A DNA stretch of 64,000 nt from Cristatella mucedo (taxonomy: Eukaryota > Bryozoa > Phylactolaemata > Cristatellidae). The position numbers and the translations under genes were made by a program. Positions 28,660 through 40,146 of the stretch are shown in pieces. The DNA lies in the NCBI GenBank assembly GCA_009760855.2, contig WPIO01000135.1, forward strand, positions 560,001 through 624,000, read 5' to 3'. The number at the start of each line of letters is the position of its first letter. Position 1 is the first letter of the stretch. The notes under the pieces are model-generated. The model ran no database searches. It worked only from the letters and a program-made list of their open reading frames with translations, and was not told the origin of the DNA.

Positions 28660-30817
28660 ATTGGTTGACTAATCTGGCTGTCCTTTTACACTGTTTGCTT
28701 TCTTTTATTCCTAAATGGGGCCACGTTTTCCACCCGAGGTCATTGCCCCGTGTTAGTATGATTGAGCGCCGTCGTGCTATGCGTGCGGCTGCCGGAACGG
28801 CCGTAGTCACACATTTCCGGTGCAGGCAGTCGGGTAACGAGAAACCGACTTGCACTCAGTCAACCTGCCGATTGCTTAGCGGTTCTACAAACACGGCTCA
28901 CTAATTGTGCGGTGGGTGTCCCTAACCAGTTCCCACTCACCGTTGCTGCCCCAGTGGGTAATTAATTGCTGCCCAAGATGGCGTGATGAACGGCAGGGAC
29001 GTCGGGAGGTCGAATGCGCTATGCGAGGCCGGGGATGCTAAGGCGTACGCTCTTGCATTTCAAACGGGCGATTCGCCTAATCAGGAGGAGGCTTCCGCTT
29101 CGGTGCTGCCGCCAAAGAGCTGGGCAAAGCAGGTAAACACCGAGTCTAAAATCCGTTGCTGCTTTGGAATGAAAAGCTGTGCTACACATATACGCCCATC
29201 TGTATAGGAGCCGAGCCCCGCACCGTTGCGTGCATCTAGGATTGTCATGGACCCGCTGATTGCAGAATTGGAAGCATAGGCTGAGGAACTGGCTGCCTCA
29301 CGGTGCTTTAAAAATCCAGACATGCCAAGTATATGTGCGGATAGTCCCCAAGTCTGAGCCTAATAAAGCCAGCCCAAGCCCAAGATAGAGTCGAGTGACT
29401 CACTTCTAAGTTACAGCCAAACTTAAACTGCAATTAAAGACCGGGACTCGAGTAACGCTGAGACTCAAGTCTTCCTCATTCATAAAAGCTTAGGGGCGTT
29501 AAGTGTACCTCTTTTTATCCTAAAATTTAAAGCTGAATAGCTATTGAACGGACTGCAGGCCCTGCAGATATATCATCGGTTGAGAATCGGAACCGCTAGG
29601 GTACTCAATCGCATGCAGTAAGGGCTAACCTAGCAGATCAGTCGTTTTTGCTGAAAAGCTCTCTCGAATCTGTTAGTGATGTTTATCGCTGCAAGGGCCC
29701 TTAGCTCTTCTTAGTGGACATACCAGCATATCTCGGGGCGGAGTGGCGTTGCGTTGTCTGACTCATAAGAGGCAAGGCGACAGCGAAGTCTATTAATCAA
29801 AACCTTAGTGCGCTCAGGGTAGGGCCAGGTTGCACACGCTGTAACTACTGCCACAGTAAAGTAATTAGTTAAAAATGCAGTTCCCGTATCGAGTTCTAAC
29901 CATCTGCAGACCCTTGATAACTATTGATGAAGCCGGGTTCTCAACACACGGCTATAGCTAGTCGCAAGTCGCTTCATCAATGCACCCGGGTATTCTGATG
30001 GTAGCAGAGCATTTCCAGAGTGCACATAGCTTTTCAATAGAGGCAGTACGTATCCTTAGCAAAGACCAGCCTACTAAACGTCTAGATGGCTGCTTTTATT
30101 AACAGCCGGAGCAAGTCTACTACAGTAAATCTCGAGAAAGGCAAAGCTGATAAAGTTACTCTGTGGTGGTTCCATCAGAAGATTGCTAAAATTGGAGCAG
30201 CAGTGATTTCCATTCGATTCCATCTTGGTGATAAAAAAAAAACCTTTACCGTGCCTTGAAATCTCAGAACTGGCCCACAGCCATTTAAAATTCACCATCC
30301 TGCTACACCAAAACTGGACATTCGTTGCAACAGAAACCGGCTATCCGATACTTACGCTTTTAATCGTTATATATTTTTTTCCGGTCAATATGATCCAAAT
30401 CTATTCTATTTGATAAACTTTATTTGTTTAGAGTTTGCAATGCTTTGGATAACCGTTGACAGAGACACTGTCCAACTGGGCTTAGCCCGGCACGTCATGC
30501 TCTCACGACAGAAGCCCTGCCACTGCAAAGGAGTTTCCTTTTGCAGTTAATTAACATCTGGAAACGCTGATTCTCACTATGAAGTGGCTAAATAAGCCAT
30601 CTATACTGGCTATATCTGGTTTACTCAGAATTTGGCTGCGTGAATCGAACAAGTGCTAGATACTGTAATTAAATTACAAAATATTGAGTAACGCACGCTA
30701 TTAAACGATACGTTTGTCTGCAAGTAACCCCTCACGTTATGCCTCCACCTGCATACGTAGCAGCTGCATTCATGCCCAACGGAAACCAGATTTAAAGTCT
30801 TTCAGCGAAATTGTGTT
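28660..30817. other. Unannotated stretch
   Basis: Open frames up to 80 codons on either strand at 28.7-29.3 kb have no recognisable domain. No repeat family member was found. Confidence 0.4.
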
Positions 30818-30950
30818 ACTGGACTCCAAGGGGCTCGCTCTTCACGACCTCGGTCGTGGGTTCGAATTCTGCAGTTGGATAACTCTTTATTGCCAACTGC
30901 AAGAGGTGCTGATGGTCGATGTGGCTCTTCTGCCGCTATAAAAATTAGAC
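30818..30950 (+). mobile_element. SINE-A copy
   Basis: The copy has a B box GTGGGTTCGAATTCTG at about 30856-30871, preceded by the family's CACGACCTCGGTCG block. The body TATTGCCAACTGC...GATGGTC...GGCTCTTCTGCCGCTATA follows. The A-box end is diverged and the 3' AATCAGC motif is missing or mutated. Confidence 0.75.
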
Positions 30951-31869
30951 TTTTAGTTTAGTAACTGTATTTTTTATTAGCGTGATGCAGTGTAATCTGC
31001 AAAATTTGGCACCATTAAGCATAATTTTAAAAAGCAGGATGCCACAAAGGTGATCTGCCAGAGAACTATTTGTTCCCCAATTTCTGCTAGTATGACACTG
31101 CGCCTTCGTCCGATCCCTCTTTAGGATTTTAAGATTATTTTTGTCACTATCAGCTGTTTAAGAGACTTCGGATGTCTCCAAGAGCTATAGATAATACGCG
31201 CTCTGTTTTGAAGTGCGCTCATTTTACCCGGTCTGCCCGATCCTTGCTCTGCATTGGAATTGTTTTCGCACGTTAACAAAGTGCCCAGCAGGTGCTACAT
31301 TTCCAGAGAGAAAAAAGCTGAGGTTTCATCTTCGAAGAACGCTCCGTCTCAATGTATCAAACTTTCGCAAGTAAACGCATTAGCAAGCGCTTATTGAGCC
31401 GCCTTTGAGTTTGCTGACTCACTCCCCGCCAACAGAAGTGTATTTTTCCAATTGGGAAGCGAGGCTTCTTTCCCCAAACCTCGTACTTATCATCCGATCT
31501 AAGAATAGGTCGCTCGGCTGTGAGGTCGAGCACCGGCTACGCACAGCAATTCTTCTTGGGAAAACTTTTAATTCCCGAGTCGCTACTCGCATTCGTAACA
31601 TTAATACAGATGATGACGCACTGCAAGGTCTAAGCGATACGACGACGTCACTCTTGGAGCGCCATTAATGACTTGCCTAAGACGAAACTTAACCTTACTT
31701 CTCGGCTTTAGACCACACTGGTTGAAATTTTTATTTGCGTTGGGTAAAACACTTTGCTAGGCTAGTCCTAGGTACCTTTTGCCACTTGGGTGGGAGAAAA
31801 ACTTTAGGGGTGCTCCAAAAACTGAATTCTGCAACACACTGCTTGCAGGTATACCGGCTGTGGCAATCA
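30951..31869. other. Unannotated stretch
   Basis: One 87-codon open frame at 31405-31668 without known motifs, and nothing else supportable. Confidence 0.4.
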
Positions 31870-32015
31870 GGTGTAATCATGGTTGTCTGGCGTAAGAGTC
31901 GCAGTTGCTTCGTCACACCACTTCTCCCCCTACCTGCACTGGCTCCCATCGACTTCAAGATTTATTTGCTCACCTTTAGATTTCTTCCTTCTATTGCTAC
32001 AGCGTACCTCTAAGT
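31870..32015 (+). mobile_element. LINE-A, diverged fragment of the C-terminal module
   Basis: Translation gives PLLPLPALAPIDFKIYLLTF, recognisable as the LHWLPV...RIDFKVLSLTF module with a deletion in the middle. A TAYL ending corresponds to APAYLSD. The fragment is short and its limits are uncertain. Confidence 0.65.
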
Positions 32016-32194
32016 AGACGACCTGAGCACCCATACAATCCTCTCACTGCCTCGCCTGCAATTCGCTCACTCTCTCGCCAGAAATTCCCGCCCTTTCTTC
32101 CACCAGTTCCCTCACTCCCTCTCCTGAAATATCCGTAATATTTCAAACTAGCTGACTATATAACTACAGCAAAAATAAGCATTCGAAAATTTCC

Positions 32195-32600
32195 AAAGAA
32201 CGGAGCAAATGCTGTTAGAAAAATATGGGTTCTAGATTCCTTTTAAATATCGTCGTATCAGGGAATGTCTATATGTCAGTCGGTAGTGATGTCCTTACTT
32301 TGCGAGCATACGAACTGAAGGCACGATCTCAAAATGATTGGATGAAGGTTAGAAGCAGAGGCAAAAAAGACTTGAATCAGCAGAGCTTGTACTACGATTA
32401 AAAATGATTAGGAAATAGTTCGGGCTGGTAAGCCAGTGCCAGAGAGTGGTGAGGACTGAAGTGAGTAATAGAACCTTGCAAGCGAAGCCCTGCTTCATAG
32501 GCAGCCAATGCAGGCCTATTAAAATTGATTTAACATGTCAGCTGTGACTTTTACGACAGAAAATCATAGCTGAATAGTTGTGCACCAATTTAGGTTTTTA
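32195..32600 (-). mobile_element. LINE-A, diverged internal fragment
   Basis: On the minus strand, blocks match the LINE-A coding region from the stretch before LHWLPV (GGTGCACAACTATTCAGCTA at about 32570-32590) to the TTTAAAAGGAAT block near 32240. The 3' UTR and tail are absent. It lies directly before a SINE-A copy. Confidence 0.6.
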
Positions 32601-32601
32601 T

Positions 32602-32772
32602 GGTGAGCCGTGATGGCACACTAGGTAAGGTGGTTGCTTTTGCGACCTCGGTCCCGAGGTCGTTGGTTCGATTCCTGCGGTGGGCGATCCTTTATCGCCA
32701 CTGCTAGCGATGGTGATAGCCGTAAAGGCTCTTCTGTCGCTACACAAAAAGAGGCTGTTTAATCAGCTAGGA
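32602..32772 (+). mobile_element. SINE-A, best-preserved plus-strand copy
   Basis: This copy shows the full tRNA-derived layout. The head GAGCCGTGATGGCACACTAG contains a Pol III A box (TGGCACACTAGG, 32614-32625) and is followed by the B box GGTTCGATTCC (32665-32675). The body includes GGGCGATCCTTTATCGCCAC and GGCTCTTCTGTCGCTACAC, and the 3' end is GAGGCTGTTTAATCAGCTAG. A long ATTT tail follows. It matches the minus-strand copy at 62.65-62.8 kb very closely, with identical A boxes. Such SINEs are transcribed from the internal promoter and mobilised by a partner LINE. The 3' end differs from LINE-A, so the partner is a different element. Confidence 0.9.
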
Positions 32773-32832
32773 TTTATTTATTTATTTATCTTTATTTTAT
32801 TTATTTATCTTTATTTTATTTATTTATTTATT

Positions 32833-32927
<95 letters not shown>

Positions 32928-32930
32928 TTA
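32773..32930. repeat. (TTTA)n tract at the SINE-A tail
   Basis: About 158 bases of TTTA repeats, with two TTTATC interruptions near the start, follow the SINE 3' end directly. This suggests expansion of the element's own tail. Confidence 0.95.
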
Positions 32931-33659
32931 TATGGGCAGGAAAACCTGTAATAGTGAGCTTCAGAAATTTAGAAACTTACAAATTTATTTTAAATGTCAC
33001 AAATCCATAGAGCAGATTTGCTGCAACGTCCTTATCTTAAGAAGCTCGAACTTTAACAATGTCAAGCGGCTGAAACTAAGCAGATGACAATGGAAATAAT
33101 TTGGTCATCTTGTGAAAGATCCTTTTGCAACGGGACGGCCATATTGAAAGCCGATACGACCGGACACTTCCTGGCCGGGCCAGTGTTGAGGGTTAGGCTT
33201 TCCGATTTATGACTAACGCAGAGCTTTCCTTTTGACTTTTAAATCTATTGCTTCTTCTTTCGATTTTCAAAATCTCTTACCAAAATATCACCAAAGCCCT
33301 TCGCAGTGCATTACGAGTTATGCGGGAAGTAATGAATGCGCCGGCGAAGTGATAGGCTGGTGTGCAGAATTTGGCGGTACATTTTATCAAATACTGTCAT
33401 GAAATCCTGCGAACTACAGTCGAATTACTCGACGCCAAGGCAGTATATATGAAACGATGGTTTTGAACTCTCAGCAGTGCTTACTCTGTGGAGTAGTTAG
33501 CTTCAAAAATTACCAGAACTTTATGGGTAGGCTTGAAGTGAGTTTTTTTAAGAACTAAGCCAGCCTGCAATACTAGTTTCAGTGTCTCATAACAGTCGAG
33601 TGGTGATAAGGAGACTGGATGGAAGTTCCTTAAGCTCTCAAATGCGTAATGTCCAGCTC
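32931..33659. other. Unannotated stretch
   Basis: No domain-bearing frame or recognised repeat. Confidence 0.4.
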
Positions 33660-33800
33660 CTGCAGCTGGTTTTGTCCAGTCATTAAGGTGGTCTTCCGAC
33701 TAGGGTCAATGTGAATGTATATGATTAAGGTAGAGGGCTCGAGCCACGTGGCATATGCTAAGTACCTGAATAGAGTAAAAGTGTTCTTATGGCACCCTAA
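33660..33800 (+). mobile_element. SINE-B, diverged copy
   Basis: A TTTTGTCCAGTCATTAAGGT head, a GAGGGCTCGAGCCACG B-box region (about 33735) and a 3' part AAGTACCTGAATAGAG...GTTCTTATGGCACCCTA follow the SINE-B order. Several substitutions destroy the stem-loop pairing. Confidence 0.7.
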
Positions 33801-35068
33801 AAAATGAATTATATTTACTGGTAAGGATTGACCTAATAACAGCCTCTTGAATGGGTTCAGTGTAAAGTTAAAAGGCTAAGTATATATTTATTATTTTATT
33901 TCTGACGGCAGTGCTTAATATTGGCATCTCGGAAGGACATGCGTGGTTTATGGGTTTAGAGGCTAGCAGTCTTCTTAGACTTATATATGAACTGTAGATT
34001 AGGTCAGCAGTGGCAATCTTGAAATTGAAAATTGAGGTAGAGCAGATTCAATTTAAAGAGTGAAGTGGCAATGTTAGCTTAGAGATGGCCGGATCTATCC
34101 GATCTAAGCTATTACGATGGAGCTAGAAAAAATATCTAAAAAATCGTCACAAGGGTCGCCAGGTCACAATTTGCTTATTATGGAGTATTTAAGGAGATAA
34201 CTAATGGACTGCATCAGCATTTTATTGTTAGCGAATACTTGATTCAACAATTTTCTTAGGGATTCCAGACTTGGCCTTTTTGAAGACGAAGTGATAGGAC
34301 CTGCAAATATTTCTCGGGCGCCAGTCGATGGACAAGTCAGAGGCTTTAGCAGCTTTTTCAAGCTTGGCATTGGTTGTCCTGGCTGATTTAAAATCTGCAG
34401 CAAGCCATATGCCATCGTCTGGGTGAGGGATGCCGTCTGGGCGATTGAGAACAATGTGCTCAGTCGCTGTTACAGAATACATCCAGGACATCTACTGGCG
34501 CTGTGTCGCATAGTTAGTTCTATTCGTGATGGCCTATCTGATGTAGGATTGGGCAGACGGAATAAGGAAGATAGCTATTTTATTTCGGCCAGGATAAGTG
34601 CCGGTAGTCTTAAGATTTAGCGACTTTCTTATGACATTGCATGCAGAAGGGTACCCTGTGCATATTGCAGAGTGGCCTGCACTTAATGTGGCTCAGAGCG
34701 GACCATTGCAATACCGTTGACATAGGCGACGCAGAAGGACATCAGCTTAGCGACAGCTGTCCCAAGCGAACACAGACACGCATAAGGGGAGAGGCTGCCA
34801 TCGGGCGACAGCGGCACTTTGTATGCCGAGCAGAGAGCCCGGAGCAGAGACAGAACAGGACCTCGCGCGCATGCGGCGGCTGCGATAAGTAGTGCGTGTA
34901 TGAACAAGCTTCCAGCAATGGAAGCCCTTGGAGCAAACAGCAAGCAGCGAGGGCAGCTCTGAATTGACCACAGACAGTCGTCTCTGACAATCTCTGGCGC
35001 TATTTACTTAGCCCCCAGGGAAGAAGCGAGGGAGAGAGAGAGAGAGGGAGACAACAATAGGGGAGACC

Positions 35069-35136
<68 letters not shown>

Positions 35137-36029
35137 GAGGGAGGGAAGCGAGCACATTCAAGACAGCCGCGAAAGGACCGAATTGTAGATGAACAATAGT
35201 TAAAGGAGCTTCACTGAATGCGTAAGATTGTCTTACCCAAAGGGAAGCATGAGATGTTCTAGTGAGACCTAGCTGGGCACTGGTGGACTTAAACAGGGAT
35301 CTAGTAGCGAGTGGGCGACTCGAGTGCTTCAGAAGATGCACAGAGCGCATGGGCGTGGCCCCTGCCCCCCCCCCCCCCCCAGTTGAGCCGACCTCGAAGA
35401 TCCATTCACTTTCCTGCGTTCGCTGCTGCTGCAAAATTCAAAACATGGCTCTCTACTTCCCTTAATCCTGGCAATAGCCTGCCGGGGTGATCTCACCAGC
35501 CGATATCGAAGGTGGACTTCAGAAATCCATTTCAGTTTTGCGTCCGGCTGCATAAATCAAGGAAATAGTGGCTAGACGCTTAAATTAACAAGCTGCAGCT
35601 TCTGCAGCTTCCCCAGCAGCGAAGTAGCTACTCTGATGCTGCTCGACCGCTGCCGCATGCTTCAACCTGCCGCATGCTTCATGCTAGGAACATACGGATA
35701 AAAGGGGGTCTTGAGCCTAGACTCGTTTGGGTTAATCTAGAGGCAAAGCCGGTGTCTTGAAAGTAAGCCAGCGCATTCCGCTCGGTTCGTGTCATTTCCG
35801 CATAGAATATCAGAGCTAATGACCAGCTTGTGTCCAGCTAGGCCACCCGCTTGAATGCCTTTAATGCAATTTCTTCGATGCAATTTCTTTTGATGCAATT
35901 TCTAAAAGCTTACTGTGACGCATGAAAATCCCTGAAAAAAGTCTACTTTACGAGGAACTTTTATAAAGGATGTAATGATTTTTTCAATTAAAAGTAAGCG
36001 GTAGGTATCGCAATGACTGCTGTAGAGGG
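33801..36029. other. Unannotated stretch with a GA microsatellite
   Basis: A GA repeat lies at about 35027-35150, with its purest part at 35071-35140, and a C homopolymer at about 35366-35380. An 87-codon minus-strand frame at 34228-34491 starting with ATG has no recognised domain. Frames around 34.6-35.5 kb overlap each other on both strands and look like chance frames. Confidence 0.4.
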
Positions 36030-36485
36030 CAACAATAAAACTATGACAATAATACATGTGCACGGTTTGCTCCGAGAGCTTAATCTCTCTTTTTAGGCAC
36101 TTTACACACGGCGAAAAGGAAACATGATCACGTGGTGACTGGTAACATGTACGGTGACAACACGCAAATAGGGTTCTTGGTAGCATGCATACTTTCAACT
36201 TGTAAATATGAAGCAGGGTAGCATGCATACTGTTAGCACGCATTAGCACACATAGGAAAAGTCCCCAAGACCCAGCAAATGCTGTGATAAACAGGTGCGT
36301 CTATAGCTTCTTCTTAAATGCCTTCAAGTCGGGTTTCGTCGTGTCGTTAGTCGGGAGTGAGTTCCGGGCTTTTGGAGCAAGCGAACTAAAATCACGATCA
36401 AAGGATTTTAGGTTCGTTCGAGGTATAGCTAAACGATTTGAGTCTAAAGAGCGGGCGTTATGATGCCAGCGTGATGTGAAAGTAG
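36030..36485 (-). mobile_element. LINE-A, diverged 3' copy
   Basis: On the minus strand the C-terminal module is recognisable by blocks corresponding to GDRDFSSLAPKARNSLP (about 36340-36400). A 3' UTR with GCATGC words and a remnant of the terminal stem-loop (about 36065-36110) follow. Frame breaks are present. Confidence 0.7.
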
Positions 36486-37204
36486 TTATGGTGCTTTTTC
36501 GGTTAAGGCTGTGGCATTTTGTGTCCTACCATTGGTGTACCTGCGGGATCAGCTGTATATTTACATAGCCAGGCTGTCTGCTGACCCCCTCGCCGCAGTC
36601 GCGCCTCTCCATGTCCATAAGGTGGTCGTGTTATCATTAGGCTCTCTTGGCCTTCGATACCGATGCGCAGACCGATAGCCCACGCTCCGCGATTTGAACT
36701 CCATACGCCAAGTTGATTTCGTTCGCCGTGCTTATTGTTCTTGTCTGCTGCGGTCGTAGCGACGCAATGGCGGAGGCGGCTTCGCCTCCATCAGTTGGGC
36801 TTTGCCGGTAATTAAACGACCACATCGGTTAGTAGCGACCACTGGCCTCATTAACTAGTTAAAAAAGGAAATTCGTTTGCTCGCCGTCGCCAGGGGCCGC
36901 CTGCTTTTCTGGTCAATCAGTAATGAGACTGTCAGCTCAGTAGGTGGTTTTTTCTTGCCCAGGTAAGACGACTCTTTCCAAGATCTAATTATGTCGGCCA
37001 CAGCTGCCTGGCAATCCGCGATGCTTTTGACAGCACGCACATTGGCCCCTCCGCAGACAATTTTACAGCAGCGGTCGTGTTAACCAGATCTAAGGTCTAT
37101 GCACAGTATCCTCAGGGCTTTGCTATCGTTCTGCTGGTGCGCTCACGGATACATTGGAATATTCCTACACCTCTTGTGCAGCTGCTTAGCTCTAAAGGAC
37201 GAGG
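36486..37204. other. Unannotated stretch
   Basis: Two minus-strand frames of about 60 codons without domains. No repeat recognised. Confidence 0.4.
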
Positions 37205-37315
37205 CATCTGAGTTTCATGTCCTCAACAATTTCCAGCCAATGCAAAATGCCTATAGAGGGATTTAATTGCCTTAAAGCTCTATGCAAGTGTGTTCTTACT
37301 CTGATTGTTGAGTGC
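37205..37315 (+). mobile_element. LINE-A 3'-tail remnant
   Basis: The words GCAAAATGCCTATAGAGGGA and CTTAAAGCTCTATGCAAGTG correspond, with substitutions, to the LINE-A or SINE-B terminal stem-loop. Weak match. Confidence 0.35.
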
Positions 37316-37449
37316 TCTCAACCACATCTGAAAAGTAGAAGCAAGATGACTAGAATCATGCTCAGCTTCATCATGACCACACATGCCAAGGGAAATCCTT
37401 CCTTTGAATTAAGACAATGAATTGTTTAATGTCACGTACATATTTATAG

Positions 37450-37590
37450 GTAAGCTGATTCAGGAGCCTAATTTATATAGTGGCAGAAGAGCCTTGATGG
37501 CTATTATAACTGCTAACGACGGGTATCGTAGGTTCTCCCACGGCTGGACTCGAAACCTCGACCTGGTTCGTGAAGGGCGAAAATCCCAGC
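37450..37590 (-). mobile_element. SINE-A, diverged copy
   Basis: Minus-strand order: a degraded B box GGTTTCGAGTCC (about 37545-37556), a body with TAGCCATCAAGGCTCTTCTG and TGCCACTATATAAATTAGGC, and a 3' GAATCAGCTTAC motif at 37450-37461. The A-box region is poorly conserved. Confidence 0.75.
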
Positions 37591-37672
37591 CCACCACCAC
37601 TGATCCTCCACTGAGACCCCGAAATTAATCTGCATACGTTTTAATGAAAGTAGCTGACCCCGTGAATAGGTT

Positions 37673-37764
37673 CGTTAGCCCATTTGGCTGATATTACGTT
37701 AAATTTAGCCCTTTGCAACGTTAGCCCATTTGGCTGATATTACGTTAAATTTAGCCCTTTACAA
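37673..37764. repeat. 46-bp tandem duplication
   Basis: The unit starting CGTTAGCCCATTTGGCTGAT is present twice back to back (periods at 37673 and 37719), with one difference seen (TTTGCAAC versus TTTACAAC). The near identity implies a recent duplication. Confidence 0.95.
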
Positions 37765-37918
37765 CATTTTATATTAGAATGACGGTACCGCAATGATGAG
37801 TGGCATGACCAAAATATCAGCTAGGATAACTCCCTAATTTACATGTGTAGCTACGACATCCACTCTCGTAGATGAAATTTAACACGGAGTTGTGAAGTGA
37901 ATTATGAAATAGTGATTC

Positions 37919-38232
37919 GCAGGCTTTTTCACAATTCTTTATTTGATTTTGTAATTAAACACTGTGGAGATTACCTTTCAGTCGAATGAGCACAAGTAAA
38001 GAGCCTGACCAGGAAGGTCAGTCTTAGGAAACGTCAGCACGCGGTCGCTTAGTAATTTGCCTACATGCCTAAAATATGCATATTCCCATTGTTGAAATGG
38101 AATACTGAATTCTGCATTTTAGCTATGAGCAGGCTTTTGAGCATCAGTACTTAATTTCGTGTGCAAACACTGCGGAGATCTTCACAGAAAAGCGAATAAA
38201 AATGAAGAGCCTGTCCGAGCCAGGTTGTCTTA
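37919..38232. repeat. Diverged direct duplication of about 110 bp
   Basis: Segments at about 37919-38027 and 38127-38232 share, in order, GCAGGCTTTT, AAACACTG(T/C)GGAGAT, AAAGAGCCTG-like and GTCTTAGG words. They lie about 208 bases apart, which suggests an old duplication or two copies of an unnamed repeat. Confidence 0.55.
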
Positions 38233-38689
38233 GGTGCAGTCTAGCTGTAGGTGAGCCCTAGTGTCACTCACCTAGTCCAAAGTCTGTGGTAAACTCGTTG
38301 CGGGACTTTTTGCTATGGACGAATGAATGAAGGTAATCCGAGAAAACAAGTGCCTCACTCATTGAAGCTTCAATATTTGATGAATGCATCGAGCATTGGC
38401 ATTTACCTGCCGCTCCAGCCTTCCAGGATAGCCTTACGGTCTGCTCTCGCTTTCCAAGGATTCAATGGTGGAGGACTGCTAACGACGGTTCAGTCTAAAT
38501 GAGGCGAAAAAGAAAGCAAAATGAGACAGTGACTCCATCTTGCGCATTCGTGGAACTAAATGCACTGTCTAGAGTACCCAAGCCGGGAACAGTAGGCTCT
38601 GATGTCGTAATATATGATCTAAAGAAAGAAATTGTCTTGGGTGCTGCATGTCGACAAAGTCCAATGCTGAATTTAATTCGCTGTCAAAA

Positions 38690-39759
38690 TTGTAATGAGA
38701 TCTGCCAAAGATTGAAGAAAACACTGCTGATTAAAGGCTATTCTTTTTTTTTAGACAGCCCATGGGGTCACCGTAAGACTTATACTGACTCACTCGCGGG
38801 CAGAACTGTTTAGGCGTTTGCATCCGTGAAAATTTGCAACAGATCTCTGGAAAGCAGGTTTAACAGTTCATAGATAACTCAAATATTTCTATATGTAGGC
38901 TATTGAAATAACAGCTTCCAGTATGAATATTCCTTCATTTAGATCAATATGTTGCACAATACTTCTCATTGTATCATTAATGAAGCCTCCATGTTATCCT
39001 TGCATTAATTGCATATCCTCGGTCGTCTACTTGAAGAATGTACGAATAATATAAGATGCAATTTTAGTCCTACCACCAATGTTTTCCGCTTTGGAAACAC
39101 TATAAAAGTATAGGTCTGCATTAAAGGCATGCCAGCTTTATGCTTTGTTAATAATTGAAGCATTGCTAACAACATGAAAAGCTCTGGAAATAACGCACAA
39201 GGTTCTTTTGAGTTCTTCGAAGGACAGACCCGTAAAAATCGAATCGTTGATTGTAGAATTTTTTGAGGATATCAATGATCCTCTAGACTACCCGGCCTAA
39301 TCAAATTCCTCTGTGAGCTTTGCCCTTTAGGTATGCCTCAACACTTATTAAATTGCTGATTTTTTGCTTTATCAATCTTTCATGAAGTATTGACTCAAGA
39401 AATGGCTTGACGAAAGAAACAAGACCTGGGATTCGAAGGCTTAGTGATAAATCGGATAGGCGAGGAGATAATAACTGGCAGTCACAAAGAAAAGGGAAAG
39501 ACTCTTCATTCCGCAACTGCTTTTAAAACCATGTAATACTAGTCAAACTTTTTGAAGGATAAGATGCCAGTTGGAAGAGATTATTGCATTGGAACTGAGA
39601 ATCAACAAATCTGAAGGACAAAAATTGAAATCAGTGTTTTTACATATTTTTCAGAGACAGCTTTTGAATGGTCAGTTGTATGCTGCTTTAACTCGAGAAA
39701 GAAATAATAAGGAAATCAAATTCGTGTTGAAGAAAAAACTGAACAATGACAACAGCTAA
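38690..39759 (+). pseudogene. Decayed PIF1-like helicase of a Helitron-type transposon
   Basis: Two landmarks of the PIF1/Helitron helicase superfamily lie in the right order and orientation. At about 38735-38780 a frame reads YSFFLDSPWGHRKTYTDSL, a damaged version of the FFLDGPGGTGKT Walker A motif. At about 39595-39735 another frame reads LRINKSEGQKLKSVF followed by LNGQLYAALTRERNNKEIKF, matching the C-terminal INKSQGQ...GQLYVALSRV signature. The roughly 0.8 kb between them has stops and no continuous frame, and key Walker A glycines are replaced, so the protein is dead. Rolling-circle Rep domain and Helitron termini (5' TC, 3' hairpin plus CTRR) were not found. A decayed cellular PIF1 gene is the alternative, though it is less likely in this repeat-rich context. 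Confidence 0.7.
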
Positions 39760-40066
39760 CTTAAACACTACCATCAGAAGAACTTTTGTCCTCTAGCAAA
39801 TTTCTAAACTACTAGTTTAATTTAAATAAATTACTTGGATTCTTAAAAAATAACATTTTAGGAAAATTTTGATGAAAGTTGCTACTGAGGTATCGTAGGC
39901 GTCTTAAATATTTTTTTATTGTATCCGAGATATTTCGCCGATACAGGCTACTTTTGAATGTCTTCATAAAATATTAGCACGAATTTTTAATGGTAATAGT
40001 GAAGCTTTAAAAAAATTCCCCAGAATTTAAAGATATAATTCTCGAATCTAAAATTATGTTTAACCG
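39760..40066. other. AT-rich unannotated stretch
   Basis: AT-rich sequence following the helicase remnant, with no features recognised. Confidence 0.4.
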
Positions 40067-40067
40067 T

Positions 40068-40104
<37 letters not shown>

Positions 40105-40146
40105 TTATATATATTTATATTTATATATCATATATATATATATATA
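40067..40146. repeat. (AT)n microsatellite with TTTAT interruptions
   Basis: About 80 bases of alternating AT with four TTTATAT-type interruptions. Confidence 0.95.

Noticed and set aside
32614-32680. Possible tRNA gene with good A and B boxes
   Set aside because: It is the head of a SINE-A copy. The same head and body recur at 62.3 and 62.65 kb, and the acceptor stem does not pair.
34228-34491. 87-codon minus-strand frame starting with ATG
   Set aside because: Non-repetitive and charged but short, with no recognised motif or splice context.
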